64,000 bases of DNA from Ursus arctos (GCF_023065955.2 NW_026623008.1:2547001-2611000); one strand, 5' to 3'; counted from the stretch's first letter, positions 44,800 to 55,712 are shown. Made by a program: numbers and translations. The notes: generated from the letters alone by a model not told the origin.

Positions 44800-44956
44800 T
44801 CTTTTTTTTTTAATAATAATTTTTTATTATATTATGTTAGTCACCATACAGTACATCCCAAGTTTCTGATGTAAAGTTCCATGATTCATTACTTGCGTAT
44901 AACACCCAGTGCACCATGCAGTACGTGCCCTCCTTAATACCCATCACCGGTCTTGG
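44800..44956 (-). mobile_element. Carnivore L1 3' end, minus strand, short truncated insertion
   Basis: Poly-T then TAATAATAAT, TATGTTAGTCACCATACAGT, GATGTAAAGTTCCATGATTC, TATAACACCCAGTGCACCAT and AATACCCATCACCGG match the 3' UTR of carnivore L1. Severely 5' truncated (about 155 bp). Little diverged, so fairly recent; no target duplication is obvious. Confidence 0.85.
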
Positions 44957-46284
44957 CTGGGTCAAGAACTTGGAAACCTTTTCCTTGTCTGCCCAGTAGG
45001 GGCAGCAAAATAACCCAGTGAATTTCTGAGTGGTAGGAAGCCCAAAGGAAGACATATGGGGAAGCCCTCGAAAGCATAAGGGGTCAAGAATCATTCTTAC
45101 CGTCCCACGAGGGTCAAAGACATCTATCTCCACCCCTGGGATCCCCTGCCTGCCTCCGGACAAGGCTCACCCCAGATGTGGGCTAGGGACCCTCAAGGTG
45201 TGCTTTGTGCCTTCCATCCCACATGGGGGCCCAGGGCCTATCTCCCCACCGCGTGTGCTATGGCTGCCTTCCTGGTCTTTCAGACTCAAGTGTAAGTCTC
45301 TCTCTGAGCCATGCCACCCAGTTCGGCCCACCTCCTCCAGCCCTGCTAACAGAGTCCACTGAGCTGTCGGTGAGTCTATATCTTGGACAGGCATCTGTTT
45401 CCTGGGAGCAAAATCATTTAACGGCTCTAATCTCCGGTCTGCTGGTTTCATTATTTAAACCAAAATGAAATGTGACCCAGAGTGAGACAAAAGACCAAAT
45501 GTGCAGCTGAGAGCCGTAATGAGGCATTTACAGCCTAGCTGGGAGATGCCATGTCCCTTCATGAGAAGGGATCAGGAGGCCCCCCAGGTGGGAAGGAGAC
45601 ATAAATGACTATTGCCAAAGCTAGCCAGTGGGAAATCTAACAATAATGGTACATTTTGGAGAGAACAAATCAACCCCCACGTTATTCTGATTACAGTGGT
45701 CCAGCGCTAGAGGGCTGGCGACTGTGGTCTGCCAGCTAATTATCATGCCATTCGCATTCCCAGCCCAGGAGGACTTTTTAATCAGCCTCTAAGAAGAAAC
45801 CCAGGATGCCTCTCTGTTAAGCCAAGAGGGCTAGACAGAAAGTTGCTGGGGAGGGAGACATGCTCCTGTAAAGGGAGGGTGTAGGAGACTGACCATGGGG
45901 CAGCGTGATGGGGCTTCTGCTTTGGGTTCACACACATCACGAGAAGGGGGAGTGACGCTCCAGAGACGGAGTAGTGATTACCAACCAAGCACAGGTGCGA
46001 CAATTGGATCAGGGGAAAGAGGGGCAAAGCTAGGAGTCAGGGAGAAGCAGGAGGTAGGGAGACTCTAGGCTCCTATGAGGCTGCTGCCAGTTGACCCCAG
46101 CCTACCTTTGCCACCAGGCTTTGCTGCTGGCCCTTCAAGGAAACTGGCCCCAGAAATCCTCCCTCTTGCTAACCTCTGCTCCTTATTTCTCTCGTTCCAC
46201 CTGTCTGAACTGCTTTCCCCTCTCTCCCATCCCAGTATAACACATCTGTTAGAGGCCAGCATCATTTCTACCTTCTAGGGTAGA
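44957..46284. other. Unique non-coding DNA
   Basis: No transposon recognised. 45415-45535 and 45595-45780 are AT-richer and non-repetitive. Confidence 0.45.
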
Positions 46285-46782
46285 ATGGTTATGATAGTGT
46301 TGTTGATGATGGTGTTGGTAGTAATGATGGTGATGATAATGGTGATGGTGATGATGGTGATATGAGTGATACTGATGGTGATGTATTAATGATGATAATG
46401 GTGATGATGATGATGAAGGTGATGATGATGATGATGGTGATGATGGTGATGAAGGTGATGATGATGATGATGATGAAGGTGATGATGATGATGATGATGA
46501 TAATGGTGATGATGATGGTGATGATGGTGATGATGATGGTGAAGGTGATTATGATGATGATGAGGAGGAGGATAATGATAATGGTGATGATGATGGTGAT
46601 GATGGTGTTGAAGGTGATTATGATGATGATGATGATGATGATGATGATAATGGTGATGATGGTGATGATGATGGTGATGATGGTGATGATGATGGTGAAG
46701 GTGATGATGATGATGATGGTGATGATGGTGATGAAGGTGATGATGATGATGATGGTGATGATGGTGATGATGATGGTGAAGG

Positions 46783-46813
<31 letters not shown>

Positions 46814-47200
46814 AATGGTGAAGATGATGGTGAAGGTGATTATGATGATGATGAGGAGGAGGATAATGATAATGGTGATGATGATGGTGATGATGGTGAT
46901 GAAGGTGATTATGATGATGATGATGATGATGATAATGGTGATGATGGTGATGATGATGGTGATGATGGTGATGATGATGGAGGTTATTGTGATGGTGATG
47001 GTGGTCGTGGTGACGATGGTGGTCATGATGACGATGGTGGTCATGATGACGATGGTGGTCATGATGATGATGGTGATGATGATGGAAATCATGGTGATGA
47101 TGGTAATGATATTAGTGATGATGATGGAGGTGGTGCTGCTGCTCCTTCTGCTGCTGCTGCTGCTGCTGCTGATGGTGGTGGTGGTGATGATGAAGATGGA
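46285..47200. repeat. Large GAT-rich microsatellite with higher-order structure
   Basis: About 915 bp of GAT/GGTGAT/GAAGGTGAT units, purine-rich on the plus strand. Blocks beginning GAAGGTGATTATGATGATG at 46541 and 46832 are near-identical for about 150 bp, a 291-bp offset. Three 18-bp copies (GACGATGGTGGTCATGAT) lie at 47012-47065 and a pure (CTG)8 at 47148-47171. The 309-318 codon frames on the two strands are products of the 3-bp period. Confidence 0.98.
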
Positions 47201-47224
47201 AATAATAGCACCCGATATATACCT

Positions 47225-47372
47225 AACGCTATTCTTCCCAGACATTATGCATAGTAGCTCATATAATCCCCATAATAACCCTGTGATGTAGGTGCTATTA
47301 TCATTCCGATTCTATAGGCAAGTACACTGAGGTCCATAGAGGTTATTGTCCATGTTCCCCTGACTTCCTAGT
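47225..47372 (-). mobile_element. MIR SINE, minus strand
   Basis: CATAGTAGCTCATATAATCC, CCATAATAACCCTGTGATGT, GTGCTATTATCATTCCGATT and ACACTGAGGTCCATAGAGGT are reverse-complement MIR. It directly borders the GAT array. Confidence 0.8.
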
Positions 47373-48194
47373 CTTATGACCGGTCATCTATTGGGCACTC
47401 TCTCAGGTGTGGCCCTGTTTTCCCCTGTCATACCCAGAAGTATTACTTGCGTATTCTGTGACCATTAACTTCCCATGTTTTTCCGCCTCTTCCCCCACCT
47501 GGGCTCTTCGTGTCCTATCCACTCCTGCATCTGCCACTGCACTAGGCAGGTGCTTTCCTGCACAAAATGTTCAACAGGAATTAGGGAGAACAGTGAGGGT
47601 TTTGGGAGCTGCGGTTGACAACTGTTTGGATATGCAGCTCCAGGAGCCCTTCCAGAATTCAGAGGGTGGGTGATTTGGGGCTGCAGGAGGAGAGGGACAA
47701 GCACAGGGTAAGAGAGTTTAGGTACTTCTGGGGGGGTGGAATTGTGACAGCAGTCCTGAAACTTTACCCCCAGGAGGAAGATCTCCTCCTCTCCTTCAGG
47801 AGTGGAGCCCCTTCCACCATGCCGGCCTTCCTGGGTGCTTTCAGACACATGAATAGTGTTTGTTTTTACCTTCCTGAGTCATGTCCCAGGCAAGTTATTG
47901 TGAAATACTTTAGTGTCTCATCCCCTGGGGACACCAGGACTTCAGAGAGAGATAGAAAAGAACCATTTATTTTCCCTTCCTAAATGCCATGGGCAGCTTT
48001 TTCTGCCAAGCTGACAGGATGTGTCTAGTTAAGCATCATAATGCTGAGGGAATGAGGGATGCCAGGCCTGCAGAAGACGGGGGCGGTGGGGGGGGTGGGG
48101 GATGTTCTCCAGGGATGCTAGTCACAGCCTCACCGTGATTGTAGGTAAAAATCACTTGAAACCAGAAGGACAGACAAAACGCTCATTTTTTATT
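47373..48194. other. Unique non-coding DNA
   Basis: No feature recognised. Contains a G-run near 48085-48101. Confidence 0.45.
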
Positions 48195-48450
48195 TATTCA
48201 CACACACTTAAAAGGCACTTATTACACGTTAGACACTGCTCCCAGAGCTTGGTGACATTAACTTGCTTACTATCCTACGGTCCTATGTGGTAGACATGCG
48301 TACCGCTTCCACTTTTCAGAACAAGAACCTGGGCCCAGAAAAGCCACATCACTCCCTGGGCCATTGGTAGGGGCACAGCTGGGTTTGCCTCCTGCATCTG
48401 GGCGGTCGGCTCCAGAATCTGGCTCCTACCCACTAGTCCGGACTGCCTAG
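48195..48450 (-). mobile_element. MIR SINE, minus strand, nearly full length
   Basis: GGCACTTATTACACGTTAGA, CACTGCTCCCAGAGCTTGGT, TTACTATCCTACGGTCCTAT, CACTTTTCAGAACAAGAACC and a head-like end (GGCTCCAGAATCTGGCTCCT) follow reverse-complement MIR order. Confidence 0.78.
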
Positions 48451-48759
48451 CGCACATTTCAGTTATGCTTTAAACTGATTCTTTGAAGTCCAAGCATATA
48501 GGAGGGACAAGACATCAAAACACAATGAAAGGCCCAGCGAAATGTGCACTCAGATGAGGGCTGCTGTCAGGGAGGCCTGGCTCCTCTGGCCCCAAAGATG
48601 GCAGGGTCCACTGGCTTGTTCTGTGGGAGTCATGGCCACACCATGAGGCAGGAAGAGTGGTGGGACTTCCTCTTGGAAATGAAGACATGGGTCAGGGAGT
48701 TGGTTTAGGTAGGACAGGTAGGGAGGGGCAGGTGGGGTCTACTCCCTGCCCACCATTGA
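48451..48759. other. Unique non-coding DNA
   Basis: No feature recognised. Confidence 0.4.
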
Positions 48760-49167
48760 GGACCCCCGCTCTTATTTCAGTGAACTCAATACAGCAGGTG
48801 GCCCTCCTTAATGTGGGTGGCCTCACCCAGTCCACTGTGGGTCTGAATGGAACAAATAGGTGGAGGAAGGGTAGAGTCACCCCTTCTTCCTGACTGCTTG
48901 AGCTGGGACATTGATCTCCTCTTGCCCTTGGAGCTCTGGGTTGTCAGGCTTTCAGACACAGACTGGAGTCTACACTGTCAGCTCCCCCGGTTCTCGGGCC
49001 TCTGGACTCTGACTGCTTTACATCGCTGGCCGTCCTGGGTCTCCAATTTGTAGACTGCGTATCCTGGGACTTCTCAGCTTTGCTGGTCACATGAGCCAAT
49101 CTCATCCCCAGTCTTTTTCCATACACATATATCCTGCCTCTATATATTTCTGGGGAACCCTAATACA
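48760..49167 (+). mobile_element. ERVL LTR (MLT2-like), plus strand
   Basis: GGTGGCCCTCCTTAATGTGG, GTGGCCTCACCCAGTCCACT, TGGGACTTCTCAGCTTTGCT, GGTCACATGAGCCAATCTC and TTTCTGGGGAACCCTAATAC match MLT2 order. It ends where the next LTR-like repeat begins. Confidence 0.82.
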
Positions 49168-49175
49168 GTGGGTGC

Positions 49176-49620
49176 AGTGGGTCGAACAGTGCAATCTCCC
49201 AAATTTATGTCCGCCTGCAACCTCAGACCTTCTCTGAAGGTAGGGTCTTTGCAGATGTAATGGAGATAAGGATTGAGAAGAGGCCATACTGGATTCAGGT
49301 GACTTCCGCAAATCCAATGAGAGTGTCCTTATAAGAGACAGAAGAGGACAAAGAGGAGACTGTCATGTGAGATCTGGGTGATGCATTTACAAGCCAAGAA
49401 ACACCAAGGATTGCTTGTACCTGGGACCAACAAGCCAAGAAACACCAAGGATTGCTTGTACCTGGGACCAACTCTCCCTCAGAGCCCCCAGAAGGAAGCA
49501 AACCTGTCCACACCTTAGTTTCAGATTTCTGGCCTCCTGGATTGGGAGCGAATGCATTTCTATTATTTTAAGCTGTCTGATTTATGGTAATTTGTCCTAA
49601 CAGCCTCAGGAACTAACACA
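49176..49620 (+). mobile_element. MaLR-type (MLT1-like) LTR, plus strand, with tandem duplication
   Basis: CAACCTCAGACCTTCTCTGA, GTAGGGTCTTTGCAGATGTA, GAGTGTCCTTATAAGAGACA, CCCCAGAAGGAAGCAAACCT and AGGAACTAACACA are in order. It contains a perfect 41-bp tandem duplication and immediately follows an MLT2. Confidence 0.8.
49391..49472. repeat. Perfect 41-bp tandem duplication inside LTR
   Basis: Copies at 49391-49431 and 49432-49472 are identical, each starting AAGCCAAGAAACACCAAGG and ending CTGGGACCAAC. Identity within an otherwise diverged LTR shows the duplication arose long after the LTR inserted. Confidence 0.98.
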
Positions 49621-51394
49621 GGGTCAGCGGTCATCTTTGAGAAAGGGTGGTTGGGGTTCAGAGGTGGGGGTATTCAGTGAGAGCATGGGAAATACGTAGG
49701 GACCTGGGGGGGGACGTGGAGGCTGCAGGTGTGGATGACTATTTCAAGGACGTTGGTGGTTCAGTGAGGGAGGACCGGCAGAGCAGGAAGGAAGCAATCA
49801 AAGGACTGGCTTGAAGAGTGGCCTCAGGGGGAAAGAGGAGGCAAGCTTCCGGCTACACTCTGCTGCCATGGGGGCTGTGTCTGGTGGGCGCTCATGGCCC
49901 CGATGCTGGTAGTGGGCCCCCACAGAGTGGAGGTGGCCTGTGGGGCAGGACGGTGGGAGGTCACAGAGGCGGGGACGGAGATGAGTGCGTCCTAGCCATT
50001 TGTTCCTGAGTTTTGCATGCCAGGCACCGTGCTGAGCATGAGCAGTGGAAAGGCGTGTTCCCCTGCCCGCCCGGGGTCCACCAGCTGTGTGCCCTGAGGC
50101 AAGAGGCTCTTCTTTGCCTGGGTTCCTGTCTTTCCAGTGGAGCTCAAGGGTTAAATAGAATTGTCCCGTAATATACTCAGCATGTACTTTGCAAGAGCTC
50201 TTCACAGCCTCTGACTTAGGCGCTGTTTTGTTTGACTTCTAAGTGGGACTCAAGTATGGGACCTGGAAACACCCGGCAGGTTCCTCCCCTGCTCCCCAGT
50301 GCTGGCTGCTTCTCCTTGAGGTAGCAAATGCATTTCGTGGGTTGGCTCTGCCTGGGGTCCCATCAGCCTACTTTGGGGTCCAAGGACCACCTGTGGCTCT
50401 AACACATGGCTGAGTGGATGGTGGGAAAGCGTGGAGTGTAGGGTACGCATCCAGAAACCTTTAGTGAACAGGTGACCTCGGAGTCAATGGGGTAAAAAAC
50501 ACCGCCACGCCCTGCCTTCCCAGGTTTGGAGTGAGCTGAGGGTTTTGATGCCGGTGACCCACTCCAGAGGCGACTGCAGATGGGGATAAAACACCAGCTT
50601 TCATCCTGACAGTTGATGGGAATGCAGGGCTTTGGTTTCAGGGTCATAGGGGCTGTAGTTTCTCCCTCCAAAGCTTAGAACTAGGACTGGCCCACCTAGA
50701 GAAAACTGGGAACAGCAAAGCAGACCCTTGCCTGCTTGCAATGGGCAGGGCAGATGAAGAGAAGAGAACCCTCGGGGCTGGAGCTCTGTAATAGGTTAGC
50801 TCCGAGCACGCGAGGGTTTGCAGCTCTGGCTGCCTGACTACCCACTCTCCCCTGGGCTGGGGTGAGCGAGCAGGGGGTTTGGAGGCCATCTGGCATTCCT
50901 CTGGTGGATCCCACCCTCAGGGAAGCCTGAGGGTCCCCGGGAGGAGGTGGGGAATGCCGGGCACAGGCTGGGGGCATCGGGAGGGGTTTGCAGGAGCAGA
51001 CCAAACAGTCGTACCTCTGAGGGCGGCAGGAGACCCGGAGCACGTGCTTGAAAGCAGGAGTCTCTTCTGCTGGAAATACGGGGCCCCGGGAGCAACACCC
51101 CTGAGACTTGCGAGAGGGCCGGGGAGAGTGAGCACGACCGTTGCTTCTCCCGCCCACCTCCCTCAAAGACCCCGTATCCCCAATTTTGTTCTACTTGCCT
51201 GTCAGCTCTGTGCAGCTGTGAAGCAGACTAATCGCCCCTGTGACGTGGTGTTTTGTGTGGCTCTGACTTGGGACACAAAGTGTCACTCTAGTCCGGCCGA
51301 GGGGCAGCCTGCTGCTTCCCTTCCGGCTCTTCGTGGCTTCTTATCATGGGCTGCAGTGCATCCCCGCATTGCAAGTTCACAGGTTGCCGTCCTA
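49621..51394. other. Unique non-coding DNA, about 1.8 kb
   Basis: A decayed MIR may lie near 50060-50170. Otherwise nothing is recognised. Overlapping frames (201 codons plus, 156 codons minus, around 50700-51480) oppose each other and look random. Confidence 0.4.
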
Positions 51395-51660
51395 GCCCCC
51401 GGGGCCTCAGAATGTGACTGTATTTGGAGACGGGGTCTTTACAGAGGTGATCAAGGAAAAGGAGTCGGCCCTAACCCAATCTGACTAGTGTCCGTATAGG
51501 AAGAGATCAGGACACACCGACAGAGGGACAACCGTGTGAGGACGCAGGGTGAGGACGGCCGTCTACACCCAGGAGAGGGGCTGCAGAAGGAACCAACCCT
51601 GCCCACCCTGGACCCCGGAATTCCGGCCCCCGGGACATAAATTTCTGTTTAGGCCCCTGC
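51395..51660 (+). mobile_element. MaLR-type (MLT1-like) LTR, plus strand
   Basis: GCCTCAGAATGTGACTGTAT, TTGGAGACGGGGTCTTTACA, AGTGTCCGTATAGGAAGAGA, GCAGAAGGAACCAACCCTGC and GACATAAATTTCTGTTTAGG are in order, with a deletion before the last part. Retains many CpGs. Confidence 0.75.
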
Positions 51661-51896
51661 CTCTGGCGCTTTGTCAGGACAGCCCCAGAGAAGCAACACA
51701 CTTCTGTGCAGGCAGTGAGGGGACGCAGGGGCCCTAGCTCCCACTCCCAGCTGACAAGGGCACGGGGATTTTCTGGAAGACCCAGGAACCAAGTCAGGAC
51801 CCAGCACCGGGGCTGAGGGAGGGCCAGGAAGCCTGGGGCAGGGCTGGCCCTCGCCCCCCACTCCCCCCCATCCACAGCCTCTCTCAGACTCTGGGC

Positions 51897-51980
51897 CACA
51901 CCAGGGTCATCTCCAGGGCTTCTTTGAGATGAACACTCCTGGGCCCTGCCCTCAGAGATCCTGACCCTCGGACCTCAGAT
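51897..51980 (-). mobile_element. MER5A-like hAT MITE fragment, minus strand
   Basis: CAGGGTCATCTCCAGGGCTT, CACTCCTGGGCCCTGCCCTC and AGAGATCCTGACCCTCGGAC resemble the reverse complement of MER5A. Both ends are missing. Confidence 0.5.
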
Positions 51981-53495
51981 GGGAGATGCCCCCGGGGGTG
52001 ACGCAGACACATTTAGCTGCTCTGGCTGCCATGTGACCGTAAGGTCTGCTGACACAGGTCTTCTTCCCTGAAATGGCCCTTGGGTCTTGACGTTGTTGCT
52101 GCCTCCCAGAATCTCACTCTCAGGACCGTGAGGTCCTGTGACTTTAAAAGCTCCTCCTGCGTGTTTGCCTGGATGGTGCCGTGTGAGGGCAGAGGACACC
52201 CGCACGGGTGCTCTGGCCGCCAGGCCAGCCAGGTGGGGGGTGCAGGTCCGAGACCGACTTTCTCTGCTTCTCAGAGCACTGTAAAACTGACAGTGGAAAG
52301 GGAGCGGAGGGGCATAGTGGGGGCACGTGCCTGGAGGGTCAGCGGGGAAGGCCGGCTGTGATCTAAGCATCTGACAAAGGCTTTCTTCTTCCTGCGGGTT
52401 CTCCAGCGCAGAGACCTGTGCTTGATAACACAACAGTCCGGTAGGAGAAAGGCGAGACTCGGACGCTCGTATGCCGGGGAGCTGTCTCGTCCTGATAAAT
52501 GGAACAGCATCCTGCCCACTGTGAAAGTCCCCGTGTTAGATTAAACATATCAATCCTGTGTGCCACTTTCTCTTATCCACCGGCTGGCAGCTGGCCGGCC
52601 TCTGGGGGTCTGTCTTCGATGGCCTTTCGTGGGAAATGACACGGTTCAGCACCACACACCATGGTAATCGCTGTGCAGCGCTCCCGGCCCAGGGAAGCGG
52701 CCGTACAGGGCCGCACGCTGTCCTGAGACAAGGCTGGGCAGGCCCCGTGACTGGTTTGCGATCACCGTTCCCTGGAAATCCTGCAAGAAGCTGGGAGAAC
52801 ATGCTCATTTCTGTAGTAGATGCTGTTCAAGCCCCATCCGGCTGGTGCCCCGTCCCCGAGTTGTCCCCTGCTCTGAGAACAGCTCTTGCCCTGTGGAAGC
52901 TGACACCCCCCGTCCCTGAGTTTATGTCCTATCCTGGGGCCATGTCTTCAGCCAAGGCAGGCATGGGGTGGTGCACAGCTGGCCCAGCGTCTGAAGGAGA
53001 AGTCAGTGCAGGTGCAAACCCCACTCCAGGGCTCCTGTGGGGTCCAACTGCTGCTGATTCAGCCCAGGCAACTTCTTGCTCGTCTCCCTGCCCTCCATGC
53101 TTGCCCCGCTCCCATTGCTGAGAGCTGGTTCTTAGTCACGGACCTCGAGCCCCACCTCGGGCTCTGCTTCTGGGGAACCGCGAGGAGCCCCAGGCTCAGG
53201 ACCCAACCTCAGGGGGCGACCCTCATGAGGGCTGCGTTCCTGCCTTGAGAGCCTCCTCTGCCAGACTCAGGACCCCAGTGAGGAAGCAGATGGACCCCAA
53301 TGCGGGTGTGAGGTCTCAGGAGATGCAGTTGAGCGACTGGAAGCCCCAGGGTCCCTGAACCCTCTAGGCTTGTGGGAATGGCATGTCCCTCCTTGGGAGA
53401 TGCAGCCCCTTCCCTGCCTGAAGGCTACGCAGGGTTGTAGAGGAGCAGGCACGTGGGGTGGGATGACGGGGCGGGTGGTGCTGGGCTGGCGATGT
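51981..53495. other. GC-rich unique DNA, about 1.5 kb
   Basis: No transposon recognised. A 187-codon plus frame (52558-53121) has no domain feature. Confidence 0.45.
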
Positions 53496-54019
53496 GGTGC
53501 AGGGGATGGTGGAGACGGTGGTGCAGGGGATGATGGAGAGGGTGGTGCAGGGGATGATGGAGAGGGTGGTGCAGGGGATGATGGAGAGGGTGGTGCAGGG
53601 GATGATGGAGAGGGTGGTGCAGGGGATGATGGAGAGGGTGGTGCAGGGGATGATGGAGAGGGTGGTGCAGGGGATGATGGAGAGGGTGGTGCAGGGGATG
53701 ATGGAGAGGGTGGTGCAGGGGATGATGGAGAGGGTGGTGCAGGGGATGATGGAGAGGGTGGTGCAGGGGATGATGGAGAGGGTGGTGCAGGGGATGATGG
53801 AGAGGGTGGTGCAGGGGATGATGGAGAGGGTGGTGCAGGGGATGATGGAGAGGGTGGTGCAGGGGATGATGGAGACGGTGGTGCAGGGGATGATGGAGAC
53901 GGTGGTGCAGGGGATGATGGAGATGGTGGTACAGGGGGATGGTGGAGATGGTGGTGCAGGGGGATGATGGAGAGGGTGGTACAGGGGGATGATGGAGATG
54001 GTGGTGCAGGGGATGATGG
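53496..54019. repeat. Homogeneous 24-bp minisatellite, about 21.7 copies
   Basis: Units start GGTGCAGGGGATGATGG every 24 bp from 53496. Units 2-15 (53520-53855) are identical. Unit 1 and units 16-17 end GAGACGGT, unit 18 ends GAGATGGT, and units 19-21 carry an extra G (25 bp). The last partial unit ends at 54019. Because 24 is a multiple of three and the unit has no stop in most frames, frames of 150-230 codons run across it on both strands (Gly/Asp repeats on plus, Thr/Ile/Pro or His repeats on minus). These are not genes. Confidence 0.99.
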
Positions 54020-54789
54020 GTCCCAGAACAGCAGAGTCCCAATCGGTCAGAAGCAAGTTAGCTAGTGGGCAGGAAGCTCAGACTGGTGGCAGGGGCTGGA
54101 TCTGCTGACCTTGAGCTCGGTGACCCATGGAACGTGGCGTTCCAGGGTGTGATGATGGGCGGCCAGCAGGAGGACACTTAACATATTTGATCAAACATGG
54201 TCAAGGATGAGAGGAGGTCGAGGTCAGCTGCACTAATTGCACATGACCCCCTGCCACAATTCCAAGCCCAAGCTAGTTCTTGGATGGAAGACCCGTGGGG
54301 TGCAGGAGAGGCCCAGGCTCCTAGGAAGGACATTGCAAGTGGCTATGTGCAGTCTTCCCCAAAGAAACTCACGGGCATTTGTTTGCGTGACTGTCCCTCG
54401 TGCAAAGGGCGCTGGTGGGGACAGAGTTGCTCCTGATGCCGGGAGTCTCTGTGCTCACCAGGAGGAAGCAGAGTGGTCGGCATTCCTGTGGAATGGCCAA
54501 CAGTTCATACGCTTGGTTTGCCAGGGGCTATATCTTCCCTTGCTCTCCTGCGCTGTGTAGTTCAAGGGACTGATGGGAAATTCCACAGAGTAGAGCATGG
54601 GCCTTCCAGTCATCAGTAGCATGTTAATGGACCCTCTGAGCAAGAAATGGCAGGTACGTGGGAGGCCTTGGTGACAGCATACACCCCCAAGGTGGGAGCC
54701 AACTCTCGTTGAGGCTACAGCCGGGCACGTCGGTGACTGGTTTGGGGATCTAGCAAAGGCTTATCAGTGGTCTGGGTATACCAGGACAT
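54020..54789. other. Unique non-coding DNA
   Basis: No feature recognised. Confidence 0.4.
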
Positions 54790-55712
54790 CCCCCCACCCC
54801 CAAATAAAGGATAGGTTACAGCACCTTGAACCTCTCATGGCTAAGAAAAATGCACCAACCTTAGAGGGTCCCCTTGGGATTTTGGAGGCAGCATATTCCA
54901 TACTTGGAGAGATGGTTCTGACCTATTTATCTGGACCAGAATCTGATGATTTTGAGTCTAGCTCAGACCAAGGAAGGGTTTGAATGCAGCATCACAGCCC
55001 TGTGTCAACACTGCATTTTTCCATGGTCCTGCTGAACAGAGACTATTAAAGAGGACCCCCCCCCCCCACTTGTGCTCCTGAAACCTGCCTTCCCCATAAT
55101 GACCAGCGAGGCTCACCGGGCCCCCATGGTTACCTAGGATGAAGCCAGGTACAGATCTCCAAATTCCCAGCCTTAGCCCCATCAATGCTTAGCTGGTCTG
55201 TTTTGTCTCCACTGATCAACGGAACAAAATACTTGTGGGTAACACTCGGTTGAGACTCTCTCCTCCCCTAGGCCCCTAGACCTTGGCTGCCCTCAGCCTG
55301 AGGCAGCAGATGGCCCCTCTTGACCCCAGAGTTAGACATTCTCTGGTCTGCTGTCCCATCATCTCCTCCACCTTTATTTGAGCTCCACACATCCTGCCCT
55401 GCCTAGCCTGTTTGCTCTTCTCTGAAAGAAAAGGCCCTTTCAGCCTGACCTTTGTGATGCTTGCAATCTCATGATTGGAGTACGCTGATTGCAATCACCC
55501 CTCCTCCCATTGCCATACCCCCTCCCCAACTGCAGTAGCCCCTTCTCCTCATTGCCATACCCCTTCCTCAGCTACAGAGTAGACCTCTCCCTCATTGCAT
55601 AGCTCCTCCCCCCATTGCAATAGGCCCTTTTCTTCTCTTGCAATAATCCTTTAGAATCAATTCTCTTCTTATTTAAGTTTGGAATGTGTTTTTATTTGAC
55701 ACTGGATATGCA
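54790..55712 (+). mobile_element. Probable ERV relic: internal fragment plus LTR-like 3' end
   Basis: 54790-54960 has pol/env-like nucleotide wording (for example 'GGAGGCAGCATATTCC') but no intact frame. 55440-55712 has the C-rich, LTR-like terminal design 'TTGCAATAATCC ... ATTTAAGTTTGGAATGTG' with a variant polyadenylation signal. A 12-bp C run lies at 55056-55067. The pieces are heavily broken by stops and indels. ERV class is inferred, so confidence is low. Confidence 0.4.
55500..55640. repeat. Irregular 'CCTCCCCATTGCAATAG' repeats
   Basis: Four or more imperfect units containing CCTCC..CATTGCCATA / CATTGCAATAG of about 30-45 bp lie in the LTR-like end. Units are diverged and unevenly spaced. 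Confidence 0.6.

Noticed and set aside
44991..45006. CTCF-like CCAGTAGGGGCAGCA
   Set aside because: One G short of the core spacing, so it does not fit the motif.
46289..47291. Frames of 309-318 codons on both strands of the GAT array (poly-Ile/Thr on minus, poly-Met/Val on plus)
   Set aside because: Pure products of a stop-free 3-bp period; both strands are open at once and the composition is meaningless as protein.
53496..54019. CRISPR-like direct repeats
   Set aside because: Units are contiguous with no unique spacers, and the sequence is mammalian. The same applies to the 36-bp, 33-bp and 41-bp repeats.
53364..54065. Frames of 157-231 codons across the 24-bp minisatellite, encoding regular Gly/Asp, Thr/Ile/Pro or His/Pro repeats
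   Set aside because: The unit length is divisible by three and lacks stops in most frames. There are no splice or start context, no unique sequence ends, and opposite strands are open together.
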